From contig NZ_QYRT01000005.1 of the NCBI RefSeq assembly GCF_004923255.1, forward strand, positions 1 to 64,000: 64,000 nucleotides of DNA, in the 5' to 3' direction. The notes under the pieces are model-generated. The model saw nothing but the letters and a program-made list of their open reading frames with translations, did no database searches and was not told where the DNA came from. A program made the position numbers and the translations under genes. Shown piece after piece: positions 11,447 through 20,579 of this stretch; within the stretch, counting starts at the first letter, position 1; each line of letters begins with the position of its first letter. The DNA comes from Subtercola vilae. Its GTDB lineage: Bacteria > Actinomycetota > Actinomycetes > Actinomycetales > Microbacteriaceae.

Positions 11447-14080
11447 ATGACACCGAGAACACCTGAGCCTGAGGCTGAGACGCCCGAGAACATCGAAGAC
11501 ATCGATGTGTCGAGCGAGATGCAGGGCTCGTTTCTCGAGTATGCCTATTCGGTGATCTATTCGCGGGCCCTGCCCGATGCCCGTGATGGTATGAAACCGG
11601 TGCAGCGGCGCATCCTGTTCCAGATGAGCGAGATGGGGCTCCGGCCCGACCGTGGGCACGTGAAGTCGGCCCGCGTCGTGGGCGAAGTGATGGGCAAGCT
11701 CCACCCGCACGGTGACGCGTCGATCTACGACGCCATGGTGCGCCTCGCGCAGAGCTGGACTCTCCGTTTGCCCCTCATCGACGGCCACGGCAACTTCGGC
11801 TCGCTCGACGACGGCCCGGCCGCGTCGCGCTACACCGAGGCCAGGCTCGCCCCCGCCGCCCTCGTGATGACCGACGGGCTCGACGAAGACGTCGTCGACT
11901 TCGTGCCCAACTACGACAACCAGTTGACCCAGCCCGACGTGCTGCCGGCGGCCTACCCGAACCTGCTCGTGAACGGCGCGAGCGGCATCGCAGTGGGCAT
12001 GGCCACGAACATGGCGCCGCACAACCTCATCGAGGTCGTCGCGGGTGCGCGCTACCTCATCACCCACCCCGAGGCCACGGTCGACGACCTGATGACCTTC
12101 ATTCCCGGCCCCGACCTGCCCGGCGGCGGCACGATCGTGGGGCTGGCGGGCATCCGCGACGCGTACCTCACCGGCCGCGGCAGCTTCAAGACCCGCGCCA
12201 AGGTGAGCGTCGAGACCCTCACCGCGCGAAAGGTGGGGCTCGTCGTCACCGAGCTGCCCTATCTGGTGGGCGCCGAGAAAGTCATCTCGAAGATCAAAGA
12301 CGGCGTGAACTCGAAGAAGCTGCAGGGCATCTCCGACGTCACCGACCTCACCGACCGCACGAACGGGCTGCGCTTGGTCATCGGCATCAAGACCGGTTTC
12401 AGTCCGGATGCTGTACTCGAGCAGCTCTACCGCCAGACCCCGCTCGAAGACTCGTTCAACATCAACAACGTGGCGCTCGTCAACGGGGGGCCGCAGACCC
12501 TCGGGCTGAAAGAGCTGCTGCAGGTCTACGTCGACCACCGCATCGACGTGGTCACCCGGCGTACCCGGTACCGGCTCACGAAGCGGCGTGAGCGGTTGCA
12601 CCTGCTGCTGGGGCTGCTCATTGCGATTCTCGACATCGACGAGGTCATCCAGGTCATTCGCAACAGCGACGACACCGATCAGGCCCGCGTTCGCCTCATC
12701 GATGTGTTCGATCTCGATGTGCTGCAGGCCGACTACATCCTCGAACTGCGCCTGCGCCGCCTCACGCGCTTCTCGCGCATCGAGCTCGAGACTGAACGTG
12801 ACGCGCTGCTGAAAGAGATCGAGTACCTCGAGGCGCTTCTCGCGAGCAAGGCGCTCATCCGCCAGGCCGTGTCAGAAGAGCTCGACGAGGCCTCCGATCG
12901 GCTCGGCACACCCCGCCGCACGTTGCTCACCGAGGGTCGACCCGCCCCGGCGTCGACGGCTGCCGCCCGACGGGAGCAGGTCTCGCTCGAGCTGGCCGAC
13001 ACGCCGTGCCGTGTGTTTCTCTCAACCACTGGCCGCACGATTCGTGTCGACCTCCCGCTGCCGAGCGACGATGCCGAGGCGACCGCCCAGACGGCCACCG
13101 GAGCCCCCTCCCGCCGCAGCAAACACGACGCCGTGCGCTCGACCGTGCTCACCAGCACCCGCACCGAGATCGGCGCTGTCACGTCGCTCGGGCGGCTCGT
13201 TCGCATGTCGGTGCTCGACCTGCCGGTCGCTCCGCTCAACTCGATCCAGCTCGCCGCAGGCGTGCGTATCGCCGACTACCTCGCCATCGATGCCAAGCGC
13301 GAACGCATCGTCGCGCTCGTGTCGCTCAGCTCGGAAGCGCCGATCGCGCTGGGCACACTGATGGGTACCGTGAAGCGCGTGACGCCGGGCGACTGGCCGA
13401 ACAAGCCCGACTTCGAACTCATCGCGCTGAAGCCCGGCGACCTGGTCGTCGGGGCGGAGCAGGCCGCCGAGACGGCCAACCTCGTCTTTGTGGCGTCGGA
13501 TGCCCAGCTGCTGCACTACCCGGCCGCCTCCGTTCGCCCGCAGGGGCGTCTGGCCGGGGGCATGGCGGGCATGAGCCTCGCGCCGGGGGCCAGTGTCATC
13601 GCGTTCTCGGCGGTCGACCCTGCGGCGGGTGCGGCGGCTGCGGCTGGCGAGGCGACTGCGGCTGGTGCATCTGGTACGGGCTCGACTGGTGGCGCGGGCG
13701 CGGCTGGTGCGGCAGGTGCAGCTGGTACGGGCGCGGCCGCTGGCACCGAAGCCGCTGCCGCTGCCGCCGGAATCGTCGTGGTCACGGTGGCCACAAACTC
13801 CTCGGCACTACCCGGCACCGACCTCGGCTCGGCCAAGGTGTCGGCGCTCAGCGAATTCCCCTCGAAGGGCCGGGCGACGGGCGGAGTTCGGGCGCACAGG
13901 TTCATCCGCGGCGAAGACGGCCTGCAGCTCGCCTGGGTGGGGCCGGCTCCGGCTCTGGCCGTAGGCTCTGACGGCGCCGTGCGTACGCTGCCCGGCTCGG
14001 GCGCGAAGCGCGACGCCTCAGGCACCGCGCTGGCCGCCGAAGTCGGTTCTGTCGGCTTCGCTCCGACGCTCGCCGGGTAG
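11447..14080 (+). CDS. parC: DNA topoisomerase IV subunit A
   Basis: Breaks and rejoins DNA as the A subunit of a type IIA topoisomerase with the nearby ParE. The 877-aa protein has the catalytic Tyr129 in AASRYTEARL and the quinolone-binding loop HPHGDASIYD, where the Ser83-equivalent (E. coli GyrA numbering) is Ala91 and the Asp87-equivalent is Asp95. The six-bladed C-terminal beta-pinwheel is interrupted by about 50 residues of Ala/Gly/Thr low-complexity sequence (13621-13770). I call it parC rather than gyrA because parE is next to it and because actinobacterial gyrA lies with gyrB near the origin. Confidence 0.92.
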   Translation: MTPRTPEPEAETPENIEDIDVSSEMQGSFLEYAYSVIYSRALPDARDGMKPVQRRILFQMSEMGLRPDRGHVKSARVVGEVMGKLHPHGDASIYDAMVRLAQSWTLRLPLIDGHGNFGSLDDGPAASRYTEARLAPAALVMTDGLDEDVVDFVPNYDNQLTQPDVLPAAYPNLLVNGASGIAVGMATNMAPHNLIEVVAGARYLITHPEATVDDLMTFIPGPDLPGGGTIVGLAGIRDAYLTGRGSFKTRAKVSVETLTARKVGLVVTELPYLVGAEKVISKIKDGVNSKKLQGISDVTDLTDRTNGLRLVIGIKTGFSPDAVLEQLYRQTPLEDSFNINNVALVNGGPQTLGLKELLQVYVDHRIDVVTRRTRYRLTKRRERLHLLLGLLIAILDIDEVIQVIRNSDDTDQARVRLIDVFDLDVLQADYILELRLRRLTRFSRIELETERDALLKEIEYLEALLASKALIRQAVSEELDEASDRLGTPRRTLLTEGRPAPASTAAARREQVSLELADTPCRVFLSTTGRTIRVDLPLPSDDAEATAQTATGAPSRRSKHDAVRSTVLTSTRTEIGAVTSLGRLVRMSVLDLPVAPLNSIQLAAGVRIADYLAIDAKRERIVALVSLSSEAPIALGTLMGTVKRVTPGDWPNKPDFELIALKPGDLVVGAEQAAETANLVFVASDAQLLHYPAASVRPQGRLAGGMAGMSLAPGASVIAFSAVDPAAGAAAAAGEATAAGASGTGSTGGAGAAGAAGAAGTGAAAGTEAAAAAAGIVVVTVATNSSALPGTDLGSAKVSALSEFPSKGRATGGVRAHRFIRGEDGLQLAWVGPAPALAVGSDGAVRTLPGSGAKRDASGTALAAEVGSVGFAPTLAG
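13621..13770 (+). repeat. Low-complexity Ala/Gly insert within parC
   Basis: About 150 bases of GCG/GGT-rich degenerate repeat encode an Ala/Gly/Thr tract in the ParC C-terminal domain. The reading frame is preserved on both sides, and pinwheel-like sequence (IVVVTVATNS) resumes immediately after. Confidence 0.8.
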
Positions 14081-14166
14081 CTGCCGGGCATGAAAAAGCG
14101 GCACCGTGCATCCGGAATCAGATGCTCGGCGCCGCTTCGACGCGAACGCGCCGTGAAGCTGTCGGG

Positions 14167-14193
14167 GCCTCGAAGCAGTCACTGCTTCGAGGC
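14167..14193. terminator. Bidirectional hairpin between parC and DUF7455 gene
   Basis: A perfect 12-bp stem (14167-14178 with 14182-14193) and TCA loop sit between two convergent genes. A second, weaker stem (14096-14102 with 14131-14137) lies just after the parC stop. They probably end both transcripts. Confidence 0.75.
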
Positions 14194-14201
14194 GGGGTGG
14201 A

Positions 14202-14438
14202 TCAGGAGCGGTGGTCTTCGAGGAGTCGGTCTGACTCGTCGTGCCAGTGCTTTGCAATGGGAGCAAGCTTGGCCTTGACCTCGCGGCCGTGGTGGGCGCA
14301 GAACAGCAGTTCGCCGCTCGCCATCTCGACACGGATGTAAGCCTGAGCGCCGCAGCTGTCGCAGCGGTCGGCACCAGTCAGTTGCCGATTCACTTCTCGA
14401 TCGCCTACCACGCTGGTCTCTGTTGCGATTGATTGCAT
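14202..14438 (-). CDS. DUF7455 small Cys/His protein
   Basis: The 78-aa protein (ATG 14438) has CDSCGAQAY in the middle and ELLFCAHHG further on, a CxxC...CxxH arrangement consistent with one zinc site. Small proteins of this type are conserved between parC and parE in many Actinobacteria; function unknown. The short form is chosen because AGGAG precedes 14438, whereas the upstream extension of this frame runs antisense through the parE 5' end. Confidence 0.85.
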   Translation of the reverse strand: MQSIATETSVVGDREVNRQLTGADRCDSCGAQAYIRVEMASGELLFCAHHGREVKAKLAPIAKHWHDESDRLLEDHRS

Positions 14439-14645
14439 TCTTTGGCTCCTCACGGGTCGATACCTCAGACAATCTCTGTAACCAATACAAGCATGACAAT
14501 GTTCCCTCCGCGCTACAAACCACTGTGTTTCACAGCGGGTTTCGCTGTGCGCGTACGCCCCGTTGACATTGGGGTGTCGGAGTCCGAGAGTGTCGGTGGT
14601 CAAAAGTAGTCTTGTGTGCGGCCCCCGACCCCCAGGAGTACTTCT

Positions 14646-16733
14646 ATGGCATCGTCTGACTATTCCGCCAGGCACCTCTCGGTTCTCGAGGGGCTCGAGG
14701 CCGTGCGCAAGCGCCCCGGAATGTACATCGGCTCGACCGGCCCGCGCGGCCTCATGCACTGCCTCTGGGAGATCATCGACAACTCGGTCGACGAAGCGCT
14801 CGGCGGCCACGGCAACGAGATCTCCATTGTGTTGCACCCCGACAACAGCGTCGAGGTTCGTGACCGCGCCCGGGGCATTCCGGTCGACATCGAGCCGCGC
14901 ACAGGCCTCAGTGGTGTCGAAGTGGTCTTCACGAAGCTGCACGCCGGTGGCAAGTTCGGTTCGGGCTCCTACGCGGCCTCGGGCGGTCTGCACGGCGTGG
15001 GCGCTTCGGTGGTCAACGCACTCAGCGAACGGCTCGACGTCGAGGTAGACCGCGACGGCAAGACGTGGGCCATGTCGTTCCACCGCGGCGAGCCCGGCAA
15101 CTTCGCCGATGCCGACCCGAAGAACCCCTCCCCCTCGGCCGCTTTCACCCCCTTCGAGAAGAAGAGCGAACTGCGGGTGGTGGGCAAGGTCGCCCGCGGG
15201 GTCACGGGCACGCGCATCCGGTACTGGGCAGACCCGCAGATCTTCACCGAGCAGACCCAGTTTCAGACCAGCGAGCTCATCGACCGTGCCCGGCAGACCG
15301 CTTTTCTCGTGTCAGGGCTCGCGCTCGACATCACCGACAACCGCGGCGAAGAGCCGCTGCACGAGGCATTCAGTTACGAGGGCGGGCTGGCTGAGTTCGT
15401 CGATTTTCTGGCACCGGATGCCCCACTCACCGACACCTGGCGCCTCGAAGGCTCTGGCACCTTCACCGAGACCGTTCCCGTGCTGAGCGATGCGGGCGCC
15501 ATGGTGCCCACCGAACTCACCCGCGACTGCTCGGTCGACATCGCCCTCCGCTGGGGAACCGGCTACGAGACCGAGCTGAAGACCTTCGTCAACATCATCT
15601 CTACGCCGAAGGGCGGCACCCACCTCGCGGGCTTCGAGGCCGGGCTGCTGAAGTTCTTGCGCAAGACGGTCGAAGACAACGCTCGGCGTCTCAAGGTCGG
15701 TAACGACAAGCTCGACAAAGAAGACGTGCTCGCCGGCCTCACTGCCGTGCTCACCGTGCGCCTACCCGAGCCGCAGTTCGAAGGCCAGACCAAAGAGATT
15801 CTCGGCACCCCGGCCGTGCGCAACATCGTCACGGCCGTCGTGACCAAGACCCTCACCGAACGCTTCTCGTCGACCAAGCGCGACGACAAGACCCAGACCG
15901 CCCTGGTGCTCGACAAGGTCGTCGCCGAGATGAAGTCACGGCTGTCTGCCCGCGCCCACAAAGAGACGCAGCGCCGCAAGAACGCGCTCGAGAGTTCATC
16001 GCTGCCAGCGAAGCTCGTCGACTGCCGTTCGAGCGACGTTGTGAGTTCAGAGCTGTTCATCGTCGAGGGCGACTCGGCGCTCGGCACCGCCAAGTTGGCG
16101 CGCAACAGTGAGTTTCAGGCGCTGCTGCCCATTCGGGGCAAGATTCTGAACGTTCAGAAGGCCTCGGTGGCCGACATGCTGTCGAACAGCGAGTGCGCGT
16201 CGATCATCCAGGTGCTCGGGGCGGGGTCGGGCCGGTCATTCGACCTCACCAGTGCGCGGTACGGCAAGATCATTCTGATGAGCGACGCCGACGTCGACGG
16301 TGCGCACATCCGCACCCTCCTGCTGACGCTGTTCTTCCGCTACATGCGGCCGATGATCGACGCGGGCCGGGTCTTCGCGGCCGTGCCGCCCCTTCACCGC
16401 GTGGTGGTCATGAACCCGGGCACGAAGCCCAACGAGACCATCTACACGTACTCCGAGAACGAGTTGAACGGTGTGTTGGCCGGCCTCAAGCGCACCAACA
16501 AGCGCTATCAAGACCCCATCCAGCGTTACAAGGGTCTCGGCGAGATGGATGCCGACCAGCTCGCGCTCACCACCATGGACAAACGGCACCGCGCCCTCCG
16601 CCGTGTTCGCGTCACCGATGCCGTGGCCGCCGAACGCACCTTCGAGCTGCTCATGGGCGACGACGTGGCCCCCCGTAAAGAGTTCATCATCGCGGGCTCG
16701 GCCGACCTCTCCCGCGATCGCATCGACACCTGA
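14646..16733 (+). CDS. parE: DNA topoisomerase IV subunit B
   Basis: ATP-binding subunit of the type IIA topoisomerase partnering ParC. The 695-aa protein begins MASSDYSARHLSVLEG. It shows the GHKL ATPase elements (EIIDNSVDEAL, GLHGVGASVVNALS), the transducer domain, and a TOPRIM domain with EGDSALGTAKLAR (about residue 472) and the metal ligands DADVDGAHI. EGDSALG instead of EGDSAGG is, as I recall, the usual ParE variant in this phylum. ATG 14646 has AGGAG eight bases upstream and is preferred over the in-frame GTG at 14616. Confidence 0.94.
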   Translation: MASSDYSARHLSVLEGLEAVRKRPGMYIGSTGPRGLMHCLWEIIDNSVDEALGGHGNEISIVLHPDNSVEVRDRARGIPVDIEPRTGLSGVEVVFTKLHAGGKFGSGSYAASGGLHGVGASVVNALSERLDVEVDRDGKTWAMSFHRGEPGNFADADPKNPSPSAAFTPFEKKSELRVVGKVARGVTGTRIRYWADPQIFTEQTQFQTSELIDRARQTAFLVSGLALDITDNRGEEPLHEAFSYEGGLAEFVDFLAPDAPLTDTWRLEGSGTFTETVPVLSDAGAMVPTELTRDCSVDIALRWGTGYETELKTFVNIISTPKGGTHLAGFEAGLLKFLRKTVEDNARRLKVGNDKLDKEDVLAGLTAVLTVRLPEPQFEGQTKEILGTPAVRNIVTAVVTKTLTERFSSTKRDDKTQTALVLDKVVAEMKSRLSARAHKETQRRKNALESSSLPAKLVDCRSSDVVSSELFIVEGDSALGTAKLARNSEFQALLPIRGKILNVQKASVADMLSNSECASIIQVLGAGSGRSFDLTSARYGKIILMSDADVDGAHIRTLLLTLFFRYMRPMIDAGRVFAAVPPLHRVVVMNPGTKPNETIYTYSENELNGVLAGLKRTNKRYQDPIQRYKGLGEMDADQLALTTMDKRHRALRRVRVTDAVAAERTFELLMGDDVAPRKEFIIAGSADLSRDRIDT

Positions 16734-16792
16734 TCAAGCTTTAGCCCCTCGATCCGAAACCGACAGGAGAGCGGGCGGCCACGCGCGGGAAG

Positions 16793-17614
16793 CTACTCGC
16801 TGAGGGGCGCGGCGGCGATAGTGGCGCGAGCCTCGGCAGCGCGGCGGTCGATCTCGACGAGGTCGGGGGTGGCCGGCGGCAGGGCTGTGGATGCCCGACG
16901 AGCGAGCGCCGTTTCAAGCAGCCAGTCAGCGAGGGCGGGGTTGTTCGCGAGCACCGGCCCGTGCAGGTGGGTGCCGATGAGGTTGTCGACCCAGAACCCT
17001 TCGACCCGTGCATCCGGAGCCACCAGCGTGGCACCCGTCGACGAACCGTCGGAGGCCGCCGCAGCGGCCGCACTCGCGCCCGCGCCTGGGCCTGACGCCG
17101 CGAGATTGCCGCGACCGTACACCACGTGCCCGATGGGAGCAGCGTCGCCGATGTCGATGTACGAACCTCGGTTCTCGAAACCCACGAGGGTTCCGAGGCG
17201 GGATTCGACGACGAAGTCGCCCACGACACGCTCGCCCGCTATGACGGTGCGAACCGGAAAGACGCCCGCTCCGGCCAGAACCGTTCCATCAGCAAGCGTC
17301 ACGGTCTCGCCGAGCAGCTGAAAGCCGGCGCCCACCGCGAGGAAAGGAACGCCCTGCTGTGCCAGCAGCCGGAGCCCCGGAGCAACGTCGGCGACACCCG
17401 GATGTGCCTGCACCTCTGCCGAGACAGGCCCACTGCCGATGAACACGAGGTCGACCTGCAGCGGCACGGCCACGCCGGGCTCGAGACGGGTGATCTCGAC
17501 GGCGATGCCACGCGATGAAGCCCGGCGACGCAAGATGTCGACGTTGCCGCTCTCGCCGTTCATGCCCAGGGTACGCGGGAACAGGTGCAGGATGCGCAGT
17601 GTCAGATCGCTCAT
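16793..17614 (-). CDS. gatD: GatD-like type 1 glutamine amidotransferase lacking the catalytic Cys
   Basis: GatD normally releases ammonia from glutamine for MurT, which amidates the D-Glu of lipid II. This 273-aa homologue has the family fold: LFPRTLGMNGESGNV at the N-terminus, a nucleophile-elbow region FLAVGAGFQLLG, and GTHLHGP with the catalytic-type His (about 218). The nucleophile position is Gly95 where the canonical motif is (I/V)CGG, and the whole protein has no cysteine. An Ala/Gly/Ser insert occupies about residues 172-195. ATG 17614 overlaps the murT stop by one base (TGATG), and a strong AGGAGGGGG precedes it. Glutaminase activity is therefore unlikely; it may be structural or regulatory for MurT. 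Confidence 0.85.
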   Translation of the reverse strand: MSDLTLRILHLFPRTLGMNGESGNVDILRRRASSRGIAVEITRLEPGVAVPLQVDLVFIGSGPVSAEVQAHPGVADVAPGLRLLAQQGVPFLAVGAGFQLLGETVTLADGTVLAGAGVFPVRTVIAGERVVGDFVVESRLGTLVGFENRGSYIDIGDAAPIGHVVYGRGNLAASGPGAGASAAAAAASDGSSTGATLVAPDARVEGFWVDNLIGTHLHGPVLANNPALADWLLETALARRASTALPPATPDLVEIDRRAAEARATIAAAPLSE

Positions 17615-18894
17615 CACTGGCCCCCTCCTTCGAGCTCTTTGAAACCCAGAATCTTGCGAATCGACATCATCTGCTCATAGTTCAGAATCATGGTCTTTCG
17701 ACCCATGGTCGGGCGAGGAAGCGCGAGGAACAGCTTCAACGCCTCGCGCACGTCGAGGTCGACGGTGCCGACCGGAATGTCGGCGTACCCGAATCGCGTG
17801 GCGAACTGCCAAGCCTTCGAGCCCGTAATCACGTCGATGTGGTCAAGATTCGACAGGTCGATGTCGTAGATCCACGACGGATCGGGCGTGCCCTCATCAA
17901 CCGCCATGAAGACCTGCTCGGGAGCCGACTGCAGCGAATCGAGGTTCAACTGCAGGCTCGCCGGGTTCTTCATCATGATGATCTCGATCGACTCGTCGCC
18001 CACCTGCAGCAACTCGCCGCGGCCGTAGACGGTCGACAGGCCACCGAGAGCAGCAGTGACGAGCCCCGGGCGAAACGTGTCACCGAGAATTGCTTTGGCC
18101 GTGGCCGTGGCTCCCGCGGCATCCAGAGCGTAGTGCAGCCCCCGTGCAGGCAGTCGAACGGCCACATCGCGCCCGTCGATCGCAAGCACAGCCTGCAGGT
18201 CGCCCACATCGGTGACAGTGACCTCGGCCTCCCGCGCACCGGCATCGATGTGACCCTCATCGAATCGGTCGGCAGAGGCCACACCGTGGGCCGCACCAGA
18301 AATGAGCTCGGGCGAAGCGCCGAAGAAGGTGACCTCGCGCGTGCCGGGCAGCCGCTTGTCGAGGTCAACCAGGTGGTTGTCATCGCGGTTCAGAATCAGC
18401 GCGCGGGTCGACGAACCGGCGACCTGTTCGAGCATTCGAACAACGCGGTCGGGCTCGTGATAGCGGTTGAGCTGGTCGATCTGAATGTTCAGCAGCAGCA
18501 CCGTCGTGGGCTTCAGCATCTTCGTGATCTTGGGCCCATAGCCCTCGTCGACCTCGAGGATGGCAATGTCGGCGTCGAGCACGCCCGTCACCGACACGCT
18601 GGCCAGCACCGCCGACGCAATGCCCTGTGGCAGGTTGCCGCCCGAGGGATTGGTGAACACCTTCAGACCGTGCTCGCGGAGAATCGCCGCCAGCATGTTC
18701 GTGGTGGTCGATTTGCCGTTCGAGCCAGAGACGGCCACCACGCCCAGTGGAATGCGCGAGATGGTGTCTTCGAGAAAGGTGGGCGCTATTTTGAGCGCAA
18801 TCGTGCCGGGTATCGCTGAGCCGCCGCCGCGCAGACGCGCGGCGACACGAACAGCGCGACCGACAAGAATGGCCGTCGCGGTACGGAATCCCAC
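17614..18894 (-). CDS. murT: MurT-like Mur ligase family protein without zinc ribbon
   Basis: MurT is the ATP-dependent ligase of the MurT/GatD lipid II amidotransferase. The 426-aa protein has the Mur ligase P-loop SGSNGKSTTTNM (about residues 56-67), the central-domain ILEVDEGYGP and LLLNIQIDQLNRY, and a C-terminal DUF1727 domain with PSWIYDIDLSNLDH. Canonical MurT has a four-Cys zinc ribbon inserted in the central domain. Here the corresponding stretch (after LNRDDNHLV) contains no Cys, and the protein has none at all. The GTG start lies one base after the rpoD stop, so it is probably coupled to rpoD. The D-Glu region activity could be retained with a different amine donor; see findings. 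Confidence 0.85.
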   Translation of the reverse strand: MGFRTATAILVGRAVRVAARLRGGGSAIPGTIALKIAPTFLEDTISRIPLGVVAVSGSNGKSTTTNMLAAILREHGLKVFTNPSGGNLPQGIASAVLASVSVTGVLDADIAILEVDEGYGPKITKMLKPTTVLLLNIQIDQLNRYHEPDRVVRMLEQVAGSSTRALILNRDDNHLVDLDKRLPGTREVTFFGASPELISGAAHGVASADRFDEGHIDAGAREAEVTVTDVGDLQAVLAIDGRDVAVRLPARGLHYALDAAGATATAKAILGDTFRPGLVTAALGGLSTVYGRGELLQVGDESIEIIMMKNPASLQLNLDSLQSAPEQVFMAVDEGTPDPSWIYDIDLSNLDHIDVITGSKAWQFATRFGYADIPVGTVDLDVREALKLFLALPRPTMGRKTMILNYEQMMSIRKILGFKELEGGGQ

Positions 18895-18895
18895 G

Positions 18896-20365
18896 TTACT
18901 CGAGGTAGTCCCGAAGAGACTGCGACCGCGAGGGGTGACGCAGTTTGGCCATGGTCTTCGATTCGATCTGGCGAATACGCTCGCGGGTGACCCCGAAGGT
19001 GTCGCCGATCTGGTCGAGGGTCTTGGGCATGCCGTCGCCCAAGCCGAAGCGCATGCGAATGACGCCGGCTTCGCGCTCGGAGAGCGAGTCGAGAAGCGAC
19101 TCGAGCTGCTTCTGCAACATCGTGAAGCCCACCGCATCGGCCGGAACGACCGCCTCGGTGTCTTCGATCAGGTCACCGAACTCGCTGTCGCCGTCTTCAC
19201 CCAGAGGAGTGTGCAGCGAGATGGGCTCGCGGCCATACTTCTGCACCTCGACGACCTTTTCAGGGGTCATGTCGAGTTCGCGTGAAAGCTCTTCGGGCGT
19301 GGGCTCGCGACCGAGGTCTTGCAGCATCTGGCGCTGAACGCGGGCCAGCTTGTTGATGACCTCGACCATGTGCACCGGAATACGGATGGTACGAGCCTGG
19401 TCGGCCATAGCACGCGTGATGGCCTGACGGATCCACCACGTGGCGTAGGTCGAGAACTTGAAGCCCTTGGTGTAGTCGAACTTCTCGACGGCACGGATGA
19501 GCCCGAGGTTTCCCTCTTGGATCAGGTCGAGGAACTGCATTCCGCGGCCGGTGTAACGCTTTGCAAGCGATACCACGAGGCGAAGGTTCGCGCCCAGCAG
19601 ATGACTCTTCGCTCGCTGGCCGTCTTTGGCAACCCAGAGAAGCTCACGCTTCAGCTGCGGGGTCATGCCTTCGGAGTTCGCCAGCTTGTCTTCGGCGAAC
19701 AGGCCCGCCTCGATGCGCATGGCGAGCTCGACCTCTTCGGCCGCGTTCAGCAACGCGACCTTGCCGATCTGCTTCAAATAGTCTTTGACCGGGTCGGCCG
19801 TGGCGCCGGTGATGGCGCTCGAGTAGACGGGCACATCGTCGTCGTCGTCGACCAGCGAGAGCACGAGCGCGCCCGTGGGCAGGTTCTCGGCCGATGCCGG
19901 TTTCACCTTGTCGTCGTCAGTGTCGCTGTCGTCGTCGGCAGCGCCGTCGGCGGAGGCCTCAGGAACGGCGACGACCACGAGGGTTTCGGTCTCGTCGTCG
20001 TCGGTCTCTTCGATGTCGACGGCGTCTTCGTCGTCTGCGTCGATGTCGTCGTTCGCCTTGCTGGCGGTTGCCTTGCCCTTGGTTGTCGCCTTGGGGCCGG
20101 TCTTTGCGGCCGTGGCCGCCTTCTTTGCGGGCGCAGCTTTGGCAGCAGGCGCCTTAGTAGCGGCCGCCTTAGTGGCAGGCGCCTTAGTGGCAGGCGCCTT
20201 AGTGGCGGCTGGCTTCGTTGCAGCCGACTTCGTTGCAGCTGGCGTTGTTGCAGCCGACTTCGTTGCAGCCGGCTTTGTCGCAGCCGATTTTGTGGCTGGG
20301 GTCTTTGCAGCGGCAGCTGTGGCTGCGACTGGCTTGGTTGCGGCGGGAGCCTTCGTGGTGGCCAT
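18896..20365 (-). CDS. rpoD: Principal RNA polymerase sigma factor
   Basis: Primary sigma-70 (SigA/HrdB type), directing RNA polymerase to housekeeping promoters. The 489-aa protein contains region 1.2 ([20 protein letters not shown]), regions 2.1-2.4 ([34 protein letters not shown]), region 3 and the region 4 helix-turn-helix ([14 protein letters not shown]). The first ~90 residues are an Ala/Thr/Lys repeat followed by an acidic stretch, a disordered extension typical of actinobacterial primary sigma factors. ATG 20365 has an AAAGGTGAT Shine-Dalgarno and is preferred over 20389. Downstream on the same transcript are murT and gatD. Confidence 0.96.
   Translation of the reverse strand: MATTKAPAATKPVAATAAAAKTPATKSAATKPAATKSAATTPAATKSAATKPAATKAPATKAPATKAAATKAPAAKAAPAKKAATAAKTGPKATTKGKATASKANDDIDADDEDAVDIEETDDDETETLVVVAVPEASADGAADDDSDTDDDKVKPASAENLPTGALVLSLVDDDDDVPVYSSAITGATADPVKDYLKQIGKVALLNAAEEVELAMRIEAGLFAEDKLANSEGMTPQLKRELLWVAKDGQRAKSHLLGANLRLVVSLAKRYTGRGMQFLDLIQEGNLGLIRAVEKFDYTKGFKFSTYATWWIRQAITRAMADQARTIRIPVHMVEVINKLARVQRQMLQDLGREPTPEELSRELDMTPEKVVEVQKYGREPISLHTPLGEDGDSEFGDLIEDTEAVVPADAVGFTMLQKQLESLLDSLSEREAGVIRMRFGLGDGMPKTLDQIGDTFGVTRERIRQIESKTMAKLRHPSRSQSLRDYLE
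20150..20345 (-). repeat. Degenerate ATK/AATKP repeats in rpoD 5' end
   Basis: Tandem imperfect 12- to 15-bp units encode [14 protein letters not shown]-like repeats in the SigA N-terminal extension. The lysine-rich tail is likely unstructured and its length may vary among strains. Confidence 0.8.
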
Positions 20366-20423
20366 ACGATCACCTTTCACACCGGTCAAGATGACGGTTC
20401 GAAGCGGTGTGCGCCCCGCGCCA

Positions 20424-20468
20424 ATGTCAACCAGAGTTGTTTTTTGACATTACTAAGACCCATGTCAA
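20424..20468. promoter_or_regulatory. Three TTGACAT copies upstream of rpoD
   Basis: TTGACAT occurs on the minus strand at 20424-20430 and 20462-20468 and on the plus strand at 20444-20450. The latter two form an inverted repeat with an 11-nt spacer. Each includes a consensus -35 TTGACA, but I could not pair any of them with a convincing -10 at 16-18 bp, so promoter versus operator is unresolved. Confidence 0.4.
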
Positions 20469-20579
20469 GTGCTGGGTGTGTGCGTGGCCGGTTTGCCGAC
20501 CACCCCAATACAAGAACGGGTCTCTACCTACAATTATTGCACGGTTTGCCTGTGGCGGCCGACCGTACTGAGAGTGGTC

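Noticed and set aside
10571-12601. 676-codon minus-strand frame across the phosphatase and parC
   Set aside because: It runs through two recognisable genes, and its composition (Val/Arg/His/Gly-rich) is that of an antisense shadow.
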